From assembly GCA_019925795.1 (NCBI GenBank), contig CM034304.1, positions 14,438,720 through 14,502,719 on the forward strand: a stretch of 64,000 nt of DNA, read 5' to 3'. This document shows, in pieces, positions 1 to 11,479 of the stretch. Source of the DNA: Dendrobium chrysotoxum (Eukaryota; Streptophyta; Magnoliopsida; Asparagales; Orchidaceae). Both the position numbers and the translations under genes were made by a program. Position 1 is the stretch's first letter, and every line of letters begins with the position of its first letter. The notes under the pieces were generated by a model that worked only from the letters and a program-made list of their open reading frames with translations, was not told where the DNA came from and searched no databases.

Positions 1-1405
1 GAGGAGAGAGTTGTAAGGATTGCTTGCTCTCCACCTAGCCCAGTTGACAACTCAGTCAAAAGAACCCTGAAGGACAAGCACACTTTAAGAACAAGGATGC
101 TAAGAAATATCATCCACACCTGTGCTACCAAGACATGTCAAACAAAAGAACAATACATGAGACACCTAAAGGGGGTGATCTCATATAAGCTTGAGGAAGA
201 AGTATTAAAGGAAAAAAAATTAGAAGCCAAAAACTTGACACCTCAACCAGTGAGGAGAAACAAGAAGTTTATTAAATAGCCAGTGACTTCAATACTAGTG
301 GATGGATATCACTGGGTGCCTCACCTCCCATCTGCAAAGATGAAAGAAATAGTTTTAACTGGATCTAGTAGGAGTCACCCTCTCAGTGGTAGACCTCCAG
401 TTCCTCTGTGAAGGTTTTCAAAGTTGGCCCCTATGATAGCCAATTCAAAGAAGATTGTTAAAGATCTCAAACCGGTTGATGTTAAGGGCAAGAGGCCCAT
501 GCTTTCAGATGAACTATATGTACCGATGAAGTTGAGCAGATCTGTTGGGATTCAATTCAGAGATATTCCAGTCCTGTTGCCTTTTGAAGTCCCTGACTCC
601 TTGTTTAGGGATGTGAGGATTCTATTCTTATTAATGTTAGAGCTCCTATTGTTTAAGCTCCTCCATCACTAGTTAAGATGGATATCTCTCACCCTACTGA
701 GGATGTCACCCTCATAACTACCGAGCCCAAGACAGTCGGAGGGGAGGGGATAGTGCCAGATGTTGATTAAGAAATGCTAAATTAGTTAGTAGCAGAACCT
801 GCTACTGATGATTTAAAAATTCAAGAAGTTCTTGCCAAGCTAGAAAATAAAGAGTTTGAAGAAATGATAAATTATAAATGGTACCTACCCATCGATATTG
901 AGTTAATTGAGGGTAGACCAGTCGATGAGGTGGTCCAGGAGATTAGAAACATACTTAATAAGAAGGCAATTAAAGCCTTCGATCTAGAGGTTAATGATTT
1001 AATGATGGAGGATTCAGCTGGAAACATCTATATGGTTGAAACTCGAGCATCAAATAAAGATGCTGAGCCCTCAAGACACTGATCTGGTAAGGAGGAAGTA
1101 TCTACACCTATAGATTTAGACTCAGATGGCTCAATCAAGTTGAATGAAAAGGATGAGTACATCAAGAGTCTGGAGAGTAAAATTGAGCAGATGATGTTGA
1201 AAATGAAACAAATATAGAGTCAAATGGTCAAAGCTCAGTAGTCTTAGTCTGAGCAGTTGCAACCTACAGCACATACAGCAGGTGAGCATAGCAAGAAAAT
1301 AGAATCAAGTCCCAGAATTCTAGAAGTTACTTCCCTAGTCTCTCCAGCAGACAGAGATATATGCCAGATGATTGAAACCCAAGTAATGGAGACCTTAGCC
1401 CACTC
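1..1405 (+). pseudogene. Copy A ORF1 (Ogre-type extra ORF), C-terminal part, broken
   Basis: This matches copy B from 20617 onward. Readable blocks are 97-279 and 864-1082; the second carries an acidic stretch around NYKWYLPIDIELIEGRP. Stops fall where copy B or the expected frame has a CAG or CAA codon, for example TAG at about 1216 against CAG in copy B. I do not recognise a biochemical domain. Ogre/Tat elements often carry an extra ORF before gag, and the position fits that, but the 3' part of this stretch could equally be the gag N-terminus. Confidence 0.6.
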
Positions 1406-2400
1406 TTAAGGGACTACATCTATTCCAAAGGGTAGACTATACCTAGAAGAATATGATTTAGTACCTTATCCTAAAGGCTTTGTGCCACCTTCATTCAAAG
1501 TTTTTAGTGGTTTAGAAAACCCAAGACAGCATCTAGCGTACTTCCGAGCGAGCTGTTGCAACGTAGGACGGTCAGATGCTCAACTCTTTTGTCAGTTTAT
1601 GAGTAGTCTGTCCGGTATTACTCTTGAGTGGTATGTAGGTTTGCCGAATGATTTAGTAAAAATATTCACAGAGCTTGAGGTTCTATTCTTAAAGAGATTC
1701 TCAGGAGCTCAGCAGCGTGAAACTGTTGGTGATCTCATCATTGAAAAATAATAATCAGGTGAGTTTTTGGTTGAGTATATCTTGAGGTGGTGAAATCTCT
1801 TGATGAAGTGTGAACCCCAGTTGCAAGAGCAACACGTAGTGGAGATCCTTTTAAAGAATATCCATGGGCCTATTACTTTTATCCTTAAAGGTTTCACTAT
1901 CAAAACCTTTGAAAAACTTTTGAATAAGGCTAGTAATCTACAGGAAGAGGCTTCTAAAATGTCATTCCTGAAGGATCTTATTGAAGAAAAGAAAGCTAGT
2001 AAACCATTGAAGTCCTTTGAAAAGAGAACAACAATGGTTTCAACTGTCTATAAAGGGAAGAAACTAGAAAATGTTCATTCTTGTAATCCTCTAGTTCAAC
2101 AAACTCAAAAATCTCCACCTTTTCAGATAACTTCTCAGCCTACAAGAGATTCTCACCCGATTTCTTTTAAAGAGAGATTGGCTCGCCCATATCTATTTCA
2201 AAGGGAGTCGGTGAGAAAGATTTTCAGGAGCCTATAAAAGAAACAAGATTTTTAATTGCTGGAGGCTAAGAAGCTGGAAGAGGCAAATATGAAGGATGAT
2301 CCAACTTTTTGCCTCCACCATCGCATGTTAGGCCACACAATCGAAGACTGCATCATCTTCAAGGATTAGCTTGAAAAGAACTTTCATCAAGGTAACATAA
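1406..2400 (+). pseudogene. Copy A gag with CCHC-like zinc knuckle, broken
   Basis: The retrotransposon gag domain begins around 1450 (EYDLVPYPKGFVPPSFKVF). It continues through a capsid-like region with LEWYVGLPNDLVKIFTELE at about 1627-1683 and KRFSGAQQ, as in plant gypsy gag (PF03732-type). A double stop at about 1750 and a frame change interrupt it. Near 2309-2350 a C-x3-H-x3-H-x4-C arrangement (FCLHHRMLGHTIEDC) is the Tat-type zinc knuckle, normally used to bind the genomic RNA. It packages element RNA in the cytoplasm when intact; this copy cannot. Confidence 0.75.
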
Positions 2401-4078
2401 TAATTCCAAAAGAGTACCTGATCGATCCGGATCAGGGGTCTGTCAAATCCATTTCAGGTAAGAACTCTAATCTTTCTCTGTTCATTGAAGATGGTTGAGA
2501 TATAGCACTATCTGAGATATATAAAAAGTCAATTAAGAAATCTTTTCATCTTTCTCAATAGTTATCGATGAGAGCCCAGGACCCAATATGGGAGGTTGAC
2601 CTTGAAACTTTGCAAAAGGACGTTGGGACAGTTTTCTCTCCAGTAATCATAGGAACTACTATATTAAATAAAAATAAAAAGAGTGAACCTTTTGTAGAGA
2701 GAAAATTTATTGATGAGAGATGTGTAAAAGTGGTCGATGGTGGCTCAAAACCACTATCCCCACTAATGTTATCTGATTTTTACTTTGCTCCATCAAAGGC
2801 AAAGGGTCAAAAATTGAATAAAAAGACTGATCCTTCCATAAATATCTTGATGATTAATGTTAAGAATAAAAATTTAAATGACTCTTCCATTGAAAATAAT
2901 CAAGAATCAGTTGAGATTAATCAAGAAGTTCAAACACTTATCTCCTAAGATTTGACTCTTTAAGGGAGAAATAAATCTGATGTCCTATCAGATGGTGAAA
3001 CCCCTGAAATTAACTTTCAAGGGAGTCCTGTCGTGATAAACTTTTTAGATTCAAACTCCCGTTTAAATAATGACAATCAATCGCCTAAGGAGAGCGTAGC
3101 CCCCCCTGTAGTTTGTTCTTCCAATGAGATCGTATAAGTATAACTACGTGGTGGTAAGGTTTTACCCCTATGCTACCTCCTCATGACAAAGGAAAATAAG
3201 TTATTTTTGATGATCCGATTCAAATACCTACTCAACAATCAACTCCACTTTCTTTAAATCCATCGGGTCCTGATGTTAATGTTCCAAGCATTGATTATAA
3301 TGTCTTAGCTCACCTTAGAAAGTTACCTGCTAAGTTGAACATTTACGATGCCCTTGTCCTTTCAAAAGAGATGAGGGAGACTCTCATTAAAGTACTTCTC
3401 GACCCAGAGATTTACTTAGCTCAGTTAGCTTCAACTTCTGAGGAAGAAGCTTTGTACTTCAAAGAAGTCCCAGGATTTACCTTCTCCGATGAATATTTAC
3501 TCCTCGAAACTGCAGATCATAATCGTCCACTTCACATCACCATGAATGTGGGAAAGTTTAAGTTATCAAGAGTTCTCATTGATCTGGGTGCATCGGTCAA
3601 CATGATGAACATAATAACTCTCGCATACCTTAGAGTTAATACTAGCAAGCTCTCAACTAATAAGTTGGTGCTTCGTGGGTTCAACGAAAAGGGCGAAAAG
3701 GCTTTAGGTTCAGATACCCATCTTCTAGAGATAAGAGAATTAAAGATTGAAGCAAAATTTCATATAATTAATTTGGCGATGTCCTTTAACACGCTCTTAG
3801 GTAGGCCATGGATCCATGAGTATAGGATGGTTCCTTCCACCCTACATCAATGCATTAAGTACCAACGAGATGGCATTGAATTTGAAATTAAGGGTGATCT
3901 GCAACCATTCTCTATTCATGAGATCGAGATCTATAAGGATGTAACATACTACCTACCCAAAGGGTCGACTACTTGTTCTAAAGTAGAGATCAACATCAAG
4001 GAGAAAAAAGTAGAAAATCAAAGTTTAAAAGAAATTCAAAAATTAAGAAAAGAAAAAGTCAAGAATCAAAAGAGATAA
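2401..4078 (+). pseudogene. Copy A gag-protease linker and aspartic protease, broken
   Basis: From 2401 to 3334 runs a low-complexity, Asn/Ser/Glu-rich linker with stops, including an open block at 2568-2948. An open frame at 3335-4078 (247 codons) holds the retropepsin. Near residue 75 come NVGKFKLSRVLIDLGAS, with D-L-G-A in place of the usual D-[ST]-G-A, and then a downstream flap/hydrophobic segment ending MSFNTLLGRPWIHEY. The order (active Asp, then LLGRPW) is typical of Tat proteases. Copy B has the same DLGAS, so this may be the family state rather than damage. The enzyme would cleave the Gag-Pol polyprotein. Confidence 0.75.
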
Positions 4079-4870
4079 GATTCTAGTAGTGAAGACGACG
4101 TCAAGCACGTGGCCTTTAGGCCTCCAAAAAGTTTACCTCAAAGAGGTGGGAGGATGGCCCAAAGAGCATGCGGTCAAGGCCTCCCTTTAGTTGAAAAAAG
4201 AAATCCCCCAATATACATCAAACATGAAACAAGTTCTGATGAAGTATCAAAAAAGAGGGGTGCCAGAATTGCGTTTGACTATACAATAATTAATCCTCCT
4301 CTGAAATTTGATCTCACTTTAGAATCGGATAGCGACCAGGAGGGTACCAAATCAAAAATTCAAATTGACGAGCTTGAATTGAGTCTATATGAAAAGCTTA
4401 ATAGGGAAGTTGAGTCCTTAACCTTAACCCCACTGTTTACTCACTCAGGGTTAGTGATTAAGGATTCCCCTAACTTAGATGGAGAAGTAAGGAAAGTCCA
4501 GAAGTTCTTTCCTAGCTCTTCTTCCTCAAGGAATGAAGATAATGTAATCCATGAGGAGGCGAATTTTAATGAATTAATGGAATTACCTTTTAGCTACTTT
4601 CTTGCTAGTGTTAAAGCACTTATCTCTAAAAGTTTTGCTCCGAGTCGATGGACTAAGGGTCAAGCTAGATACCATGAAAGTCTCTGGAATTCAAAATTTA
4701 AAAAACATTGGACAAGTGGTATCAGCTTTGATATCGTTAGTTCATTTGACAATGATGAATATTGTTTAATGATAACTACCCATCCTGAATCTAAAAATAT
4801 CCCTACTAAAGACATTGATTTATTTGATAGACATTGTTTGGAGATGTTAGATGATTCTGACAAACTTTAG
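4079..4870 (+). pseudogene. Copy A protease-RT linker, open reading block
   Basis: A 253-codon open frame starts near 4109 (no new start needed; it is part of Gag-Pol). It begins FRPPKSLPQRGGRMAQRA, a basic Arg/Gly patch, followed by an acidic Ser/Asp/Glu-rich stretch and a C-terminal part containing ESLWNSKFKKHWTSGISF. I recognise no catalytic domain. Tat elements commonly have a long spacer between protease and RT. Copy B has the same block at 24739-25504, with one frameshift in the middle. Confidence 0.6.
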
Positions 4871-6320
4871 GTTCGAGATGCACCCCCTGAATTCGAAGAA
4901 GAAATTAAGTCGATAGTTGATGAACTTAAAGAAATCAACCTTGGAATAGAGGATGACCCTCACCCCACCTTCATAAGTTCTTTATTGCGTAAGGATGAAT
5001 CTAATGATCTAATTTAACTTCTCATCAAGTTTAAAGACTGCTATGCCTGGACATACGATGAAATGCTGGGATTGTCTGCTAATGTAGTAGTCCATAAACT
5101 TGGAATCCTGCATTATATCATTCCTGTCAAACAAGCTCCATAATGCTTGTGTTTAGAGATCGAACAATAAGTCATTTCTGAAGTTAAGAAATTGGTTGAA
5201 GCTGAATTTATTCGAGAGGAATAATATCCCTCTTAGGTAGCCAGTGTCATGCCAGTTTGAAAGAAGAACGTCAAATTCGACTCTGTGTTGACTATAGAGA
5301 CCTAAATAAGGCATGTCCTAAGGATGAATTTCTTTGCCAATCCCAGAACTCATGGTGGACATTGCCTCCTCGCACATCATTTTTTTCTTTATAAATGGCT
5401 CATCTGGTTACAACTAAATCGAGATGGCCCTAAAAGATGAGAGAAACATTGCATTCAAAAGTCCTATAGGGATCTTTTGCTATAAAGTGATGCCCTTTGG
5501 CCTTAAAAATGTCGGTGTAACCTACCAGTGGGTCATGACTCATATCTTTGATGACTTAATCCATAATCAAGTCAAGTACTACATCGACGATTTAGTTGTC
5601 AACAGTAGGGTGAAAGAGGCTCATCTTCATAACTTAAGAATCATCTTCGAGCTGTTACGTCGTTATGACCTGAAGATGAATCCCTTGAAGTGCGCTTTTG
5701 GCATCACCTCAGGGAAATTCCTAGGTTTCATAGTTAGGCACCGTGGAATTGAAATTGATCCTGCCAAAATCGAAGCTATCTTGAATATGTCGCCTCCTAA
5801 GAGCCTCACTCAACTAAGATCTCTTTAGGGTAAGCTGGCGTATATAAAAAGATTTATTTCTAATCTATCCGGAAGATGTCAACTGTTCTTTTTCCTAGCT
5901 AAAAAGGATGCCAAATTTATTTGGGATGAGAAATGTCAATCTGCTTTTGAAAACATCAAATAATACCTGACAAACCTGCTAGTTTTGGCAGCCCCCATTC
6001 CAGGGAGACCTTTAATCCTTTACACCGTAGCACATGACAAATCTCTCGGGGCCCTCCTAGCTTAAGTCAATGAAGATGGGAAAGAAAATGCCCTCGACTA
6101 CCTGAGTCAGAGACTCCTTCTAACGAAAATCTGTTATCTAACAATCGAGAAACATTGACTTACCTTAGTCTTTGCAGCACAAAAACTAAGACATTACATG
6201 CTCTCTCATCAAGTTAATTTGATTTCCAATGTCAACCCCCTTCATTATCTTATGACCTGGCCCACATTGTCAGGATGTTTGGCTCATTGGTCTATGATAT
6301 TAATTTAATTTGAAATCACT
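4871..6320 (+). pseudogene. Copy A reverse transcriptase and RNase H, broken
   Basis: The RT N-terminal part (4980-5420) is split among frames with several stops. The open block 5424-5828 carries the palm: KVMPFGLKNVGVTYQ at about 5487 and the catalytic YIDDLVV at 5579-5599, where YVDD is usual in Ty3/gypsy. This is followed by LKMNPLKCAFGITSGKFLGF and the thumb/connection. A TAG at 5827 stops it. The gypsy RNase H follows to about 6300 (WDEKCQSAF, then a degraded middle and LRHYMLSHQVNLISN). RT copies element RNA into cDNA; the palm motif survives but the frame does not. Confidence 0.85.
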
Positions 6321-7240
6321 TTCATTCCCCTGCACGCTGTGAAAGGGCAGGTTGTCGCCAACTTCCTTGCAGTACACCCGTTGCTGGCAGAATCTCCTTT
6401 AAACGATGATTTACCTGACAAATAAATCATGAGTTTTAAGGAATCCAATACTCAAACTTGGAAAATGTATTTTGATGGTGCAACATCCTCCCAGCTGAGG
6501 AAAATACCTCAATTTACTATTCCTGGAAAAGCTGGAGTTGACCTAGTTTTCATAACACTGGATAAGGGAATGATGCACTTTTCCTACCACTTATCAAAGC
6601 CTTGTACAAACAATGAAGTTAAGTATTAAATTTTGATAACGGGCCTGGAAATTTCAATTATGATGGAGATTAAAGATATTAAGATCTATGGTGACTCTCA
6701 ACTATTGATCAACTAGATTGCAGGGACCTAGAAGGTTTTGAATCCTAAACTCTTGAAGTACCACCAGTACATAATACACTTGCTCGAGCAAATTCTTATT
6801 ATAAATATGTATAGGGTTCCACGTGGAAGTAATTCCTCAGCGGATGCCCTAGCAAAGCTTGCAAAGGAATTTGCTTTTGCAAAAGAAGACTCTATCCCTA
6901 TAGAAGTGTAGGGTCGTCAAGTCCTGTCTCCTATAGACTTGGAGCACCTCAACAAATAATCTCCCAGATCCTTTCTACCTCTTCATCAGTCGATGAAGAA
7001 GAAGATTGGAGCAAATTCCTATTGTAACTATTTATAGGGTTCCTCGTGGAAGTAATTCCTCAGTGGATTCCCTAGCAAAGCTTGCAAAGGAATATGCTTT
7101 TGCACAAGAAGACTCTATCCCTATAGAAGTGTAGGGTCATCAAGTCCTATCCCCTATAGACTTGGAGCACCTCAACAAACAATCTCCCAGATCCTTTCTA
7201 CCTCTTCAGCAGTCGACAAAGAAGAATATTAGAGACAACC
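6321..7240 (+). pseudogene. Copy A second, archaeal-type RNase H (aRH), broken and partly duplicated
   Basis: The frame at 6429-6629 reads WKMYFDGATSSQ, then GVDLVFITLDKGMMHFSYHL and NNEVKY, the start of an RNase HI fold with the first catalytic Asp in YFDGA. IYGDSQ at about 6690 supplies the later Asp. Presence of a second RNase H after the gypsy one is the hallmark of plant Tat elements (established knowledge). A 223-bp direct duplication (6786-7231) shifts the C-terminal frame, and TAG codons interrupt it. Copy B lacks the duplication. Confidence 0.75.
6786..7231 (+). repeat. 223-bp tandem duplication in copy A aRH C-terminus
   Basis: 6786-7008 and 7009-7231 are direct copies, each starting GAGCAAATTC and containing GTTCC(A/T)CGTGGAAGTAATTCC. 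The length is not a multiple of three, so it breaks the frame. The equivalent place in copy B (about 27380-27600) has one unit only, so the event postdates their split. The two units already differ at several sites. Confidence 0.9.
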
Positions 7241-8478
7241 AATAATCAAATATCTTCAAGAAGGCAAGCTTTCCTACGACAAGTCCCTTGACAATTAAAT
7301 CAAGAAATGTGCCCTATCAGATACACTAGTCAACGATATCTTATACCATCGATCGTTCGATCAGATGTAGCTTAGTTGTTTAGACAAATAAGAGGCCCTA
7401 AAAATTATTAACGAAGTTTATGCTGGACTATGCGGTGCTCATCAATCGGGTCCTAAGATGAAAATGAAAATCAAAAGACTTGGTTACTATTGGCCTATGA
7501 TGATTGATGATTGTATGAAAGTTGCAAAATGTTGTCATCAGTGTCAGGTTCATGGTGTGGTTTTACATCAGTCGCCTAACATGTTGCACCCTACAATAGC
7601 TTCATAGCCCTTCGAAAGTTAGGGCACAGATTTCGTCGGGCCGATTAACCCTCCTTCTTTTAGGGGTCATCGCTTCATTTTAACAATGAGTGATTACTTT
7701 TCAAAGTGGACAGAAGTAGTTCCACTAAGAAATATAACATCACACCATGTAATGAGATTCTTCTGTGACCATATCATTATCGATTCAGCGTGCCCCGCAG
7801 AATCATATCCAATAATAGGTCCACTTTTAAGTCTATGAAAATTAATAACTTTGCAAGTCGCCAAGGTATTGATTAGAGATACTCAATAATCTATTACTCA
7901 CAAGCTAATGAATTGGCTCAGGCCCTCAGTAAAACCTTGGTTCAAATCATCAAAAAGACCCTGGATGACAACAAACATCAGTGGGATGAGAGGTTACTGG
8001 AAGCTTTGTGGGCCTATCCGACCACATATCGAACCCTAACCCAATCCACACCGTTTACACTAGTGTATGGATCTGAGGCCGTACTTCCTCTAGAAAGTCA
8101 AATCCCTTCGCTCAGAACTGCCATTCAAAACAAGATTACCACAGAATAAAATGCACAACTTCAACTAGAAGAGCTTGAGGGTCTTGAAGAATGTCATCTC
8201 CAAGCCCAACAAAATCTAGAACTCTCTAAAGCCCGAATAGTTCAAGCTCATGATAAGTTAGTGTGACCTAGAACCTTCCGAGTATGCGACTTGGTCTTGG
8301 TTCTTTGGAGGCCTATCTTAGCTCACTGAAAGATCGGTGGGAAGTTTGAACCAACCTGGGAAGGACCCTTCATAGTAGAAATAGTCTATGAAGGAAGCTC
8401 ATATCAGCTAGTGGACTGTAAAGGAAAACACCCAATACTTCCTGTAAATGGGCGATTCCTGAAGAGATACTATGCTTG
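7241..8478 (+). pseudogene. Copy A integrase, broken
   Basis: The zinc-binding part ends CCHQCQVHG at about 7530. The catalytic core begins GTDFVGPINPP near 7622, keeping the first Asp. The second catalytic site reads IISNN, with Asn (AAT, 7811-7813) where Asp is expected, and the third reads ELAQAL, with Gln where Glu is usual. The block 7913-8149 keeps WDERLLEALWAYPTTYRT. The C-terminal domain ends GRFLKRYYA and a TGA at 8476-8478. Loss of acidic residues and stops make it inactive. This end marks the 3' limit of pol, which copy B has lost. Confidence 0.85.
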
Positions 8479-8634
8479 ATGTAGCTCAAATTTTAAATCA
8501 ATAAAATTTTTGAAATTTTGAATCAATTTGACTCAATTTTGTTCAAGTTTTCAAATTTCAAAATCCTATTTTTCTCTTCTTAAGGTTAGATGTGAGTCAT
8601 CGTGCTTTCTTGCCTTAAGCTTAAATATTTTAGT

Positions 8635-10574
8635 GGTGGAGTATGTCATTTATGGCACCATCCTAAAATTCAAATCTTAATCTTGATCTAATATGGAGCA
8701 AGCTCCCTCTTAATATTCATCACCCATTAGTGATGGATTACGCCCTTTGTGGCACCATCCTAGTTTCAAGCTTCATAATTCAAATCTGATCCTCTATGTA
8801 AATCAAGTTTCCTCTGTATATGATCATCCTGACCCGATCCTCAATGTGGAGCAAGTTTCCTCCACATATGATCATTCTAGACTTGATCCTATGTATAGAG
8901 TAAGTTTCATCTACACATGATCATTCCAATTTTGATCCTCTATCTGAAGCAAGTTTCCTTCACATATGATTATTCCAGACTCGATCCTCTATGTTGAGCT
9001 AGTTTCCTCTGCACATGATCATTTCAAGCTCGATCCTCTATGTAGAGCAAGTTTCCTCTACATATGACCATTCAGACTCGATCCTCTATGTGAAGTAAGT
9101 GTCCTTCACATACGATCATTCTTGACCCGACATCTACATAGAGCAAGTTTCCTCTATATTTGATCATCCAGACTCATTCTTTTATGTGAAGCAAGTTTCC
9201 TTCACAATACGATAATTTTAAACCCGGTCTTTTGTGTAAAGCAAGTTTCCTTTACACATGACTATCCAGATCTGGTCCTCTATGTAGAGCAAGTTTCCTC
9301 TATATATGATCATTCTAGACCTGATCTGCTCTATGGAGCAAGTTTCCTCCCCACATGATCTTCCAAACTCGATTCTATGGGAAGCAATGCTTCCTTCCCA
9401 AAAGATCATCTAATCTTCTGTTCCTTATATAAGGTTAGATATGAGTCATCGTGCTTTCTTTCCTTAGGATTAAATCATTAGTAATGGGGTACGCCTTCTA
9501 TGGCACCATCCTAAATTTAAAATCCAGATCCAACCTTCTGTGGGAAGCAATGCTTCCTTCTCACAGGGTCCCCCAGCTCACTCTTCCTTAAGGATAGATG
9601 TGAGTCATCGCACTTTCTCTCTTTAGGATTAGATCTTCTAGTGATGGATAATGCTCTCTACGTCAGCATTCTAGTTTAAAATTTTAAAATTTCAGGCCTA
9701 ATCTTCTATGGGAAATAATGTTGTCTTCCCATGAGATCATCCAGTTCTCTTCTCTTTAGGGTAAGTACTCTCCTTCCCTTAGGATTAGACTCCCTAGTGA
9801 TGGAGTATGCCTTTGTGGCACCATCCTGAATTCAAACTTCAATTCCAAAGTCAAACTTTCTTTTCCTCAGGGTTAGATCTATTTCCTTCCCTTAGGATTA
9901 GATCTACTAGTGGTAGAGTATGCCCTTCGTGGCACTACCCTAGTATCAAAATTTGAACTCGATCCTCTGTAGTTAGGAATTCTTCCTTCATATATGATCA
10001 TTCAATCTTCTAAGGTTACACTTTCCTTTTCTTTAAAATTAAACCCAGACTTGATCCACTATAGTTAGGAATTCTTACTTCCTATACGATCATTTAATCT
10101 TCTTTTCCTTTAAGATTAGGTTTCTCCTTTCCTTAGGATTAGATCTACTAGTGGTAGGACGTGTCCCTTTTGACACTATCCTAGTATCTATTCAAACTTA
10201 ATCTTCTAGGGTTAGGATCCCCCTTCCCTTAGAATCAATTCAAATTCGATCATCTGTAGTTAGGAGTTATTCCTTCCTACATGATCATTCAATCTTCTTT
10301 TCCTTAAGGCTATGTTCTTTCCTTCCTTAGGATTAGATATACTAGTGGTAGAATGCATTGCCCCCAGCACTACCCTAATATCATTTCAAATTCAATCTTT
10401 TGGGGTTAGGATTTTCTTTCCCTTAGAATCAAATCTAAATTTGATTCTCTGTAGTTAGAAGTTCTTTCTTCATATACGATAACCAAGTTTTCTCTTTCTT
10501 CAACGTTAGGATTCTCTTACCCTTAGGGTTAGATTCACTAGTAGTAGAGTATGCCTTCTATGACACTACCCTAG
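8635..10574 (+). repeat. Hairpin array 2: GATGG/CCATC and GGTAG/CTACC stems, interleaved with array 1
   Basis: Eight units contain a 5-bp stem enclosing a short GCC/GGC stem. Examples: GGTGG/CCATC 8635-8662, GATGG/CCATC 8732-8759, ATGG/CCAT 9484-9509, GATGG/CCATC 9799-9825, GGTAG/CTACC 9912-9939, GGTAG/CTATC 10153-10180, GGTAG/CTACC 10347-10374, a worn one at 10543-10570. Units after 9900 gain an outer CTAG/CTAG pair. Two different stem sequences that both pair indicate compensatory change. Confidence 0.7.
8789..9732 (+). repeat. Hairpin array 1: conserved CAAGTTTC loop, variable complementary stems (about 15 units)
   Basis: Units of roughly 55-65 bp have the form GATCCTC-stem-CAAGTTTC-stem'-ATGATCAT. 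Stems pair although they differ: ATGTGGAG/CTCCACAT (8844-8867), TATGTAGAG/CTCTACATA (9039-9064), TATGTGAAG/CTTCACATA (9087-9112, loop TAAGTGTC), TGTGAAG/CTTCACA (9185-9206), TGTGTAAAG/CTTTACACA (9233-9258), TGGGAAG/CTTCCCA (9378-9400, loop CAATGCTTC), CTGTGGGAAG/CTTCTCACAG (9538-9566, one G-T). Weaker units lie at 8789, 8891, 8942, 8989, 9138, 9281, 9330 and 9708-9732. Related worn units with TAGTTAGGA continue near 9970, 10060, 10255 and 10450. Confidence 0.8.
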
Positions 10575-11479
10575 TAACATTTCAAACCCCGATTTCCTAG
10601 GGATAGACTTTTCATTCCCTTAGGATCAAACATTCCAGACTTAACCTTTCATTCGATCAACACCAATATATGTAATAGAACCTCATTTTATTACACATAT
10701 TAGGGGTCCATTTGTTGACCTCATTTTTATATGAGGTCATTAGGGACCCCATCTAGACTCCAGATCAATCCTGACCTCAGATTAATCTAACCCCCAGACA
10801 AATCTAGACTCTAGGATCATCCTAGAACATAGACCCTAGGACCTACTCTAGACCCTAGGATCAATTTAAATCTTATATCAATCCAGATTCAAATTAATCC
10901 TAACCCCAGATCTATTCAAGCTCAAGACCAACCCAGACTTTAAGTCAATCTATTCAAGACTCAAATCAATCTAGAGCTCAAGTCAATTCAAACTCCTAAC
11001 CAATCCTGACCTATAAACAACCCAGATCTATTTGCTCCAGCCTCTAACCTGACCTTAATTTTGTCTAATCATCTACAATCATCTAATGATTGTAAATGAT
11101 TTAGGTAGTTTAAATCCTATCATTCAAACTCAAAATCCAGCTCAAAACCAAAAATCCAGATCAAATTTTAAGGCTAAAAGGTTTGAGTCCTAAAAGCCTT
11201 TTGCAGTGAATTTTCAAACACTTCAAAACCTAGTAAAATGACCTCTGATTTAGAGTCTATTAGTTACATACTGATGGGACATGTCTCTAGAGATAACCCT
11301 CCAATTTTGAGTTCATTTTGAGGTCTCTAACCCTAGAAATTAGATTGAAATTCAAAGATTGTAAAACCTTCAAATATTTATGGCTTATGCCACTGGACCT
11401 ATCACCTAATGAATTTTGACCTTGGAGCTTTCTCCAAATCTTCCAATCACTTCCAAACCCTTGATTATGACTCATTAAA

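Larger units (their letters stand above)
1..10712 (+). mobile_element. Tat/Ogre-group Ty3/gypsy retrotransposon, copy A (internal region, 5' part outside window)
   Basis: Base 1 lies inside the first ORF: it aligns with copy B at 20617, so about 0.5 kb of ORF1, the leader and the 5' LTR lie to the left. Domain order is ORF1 remnant, gag, protease, linker, RT, RNase H, a second archaeal-type RNase H (aRH) and integrase. In plants that second RNase H marks the Tat lineage of Ty3/gypsy (established knowledge). The frames carry many stops and shifts, so the copy cannot be autonomous. A 2.2-kb untranslated tail follows integrase and leads into an LTR at 10713. Confidence 0.88.
8479..10712 (+). other. 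Copy A 3' untranslated region between integrase and LTR
   Basis: No coding potential was seen in 2.2 kb. The stretch is filled with degenerate tandem units. Two hairpin-forming repeat families, annotated separately, cover about 8630-10575. A purine-containing run (TTAGGGGTCC) at about 10700-10709 just before the LTR could be the worn polypurine tract. Confidence 0.7.
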
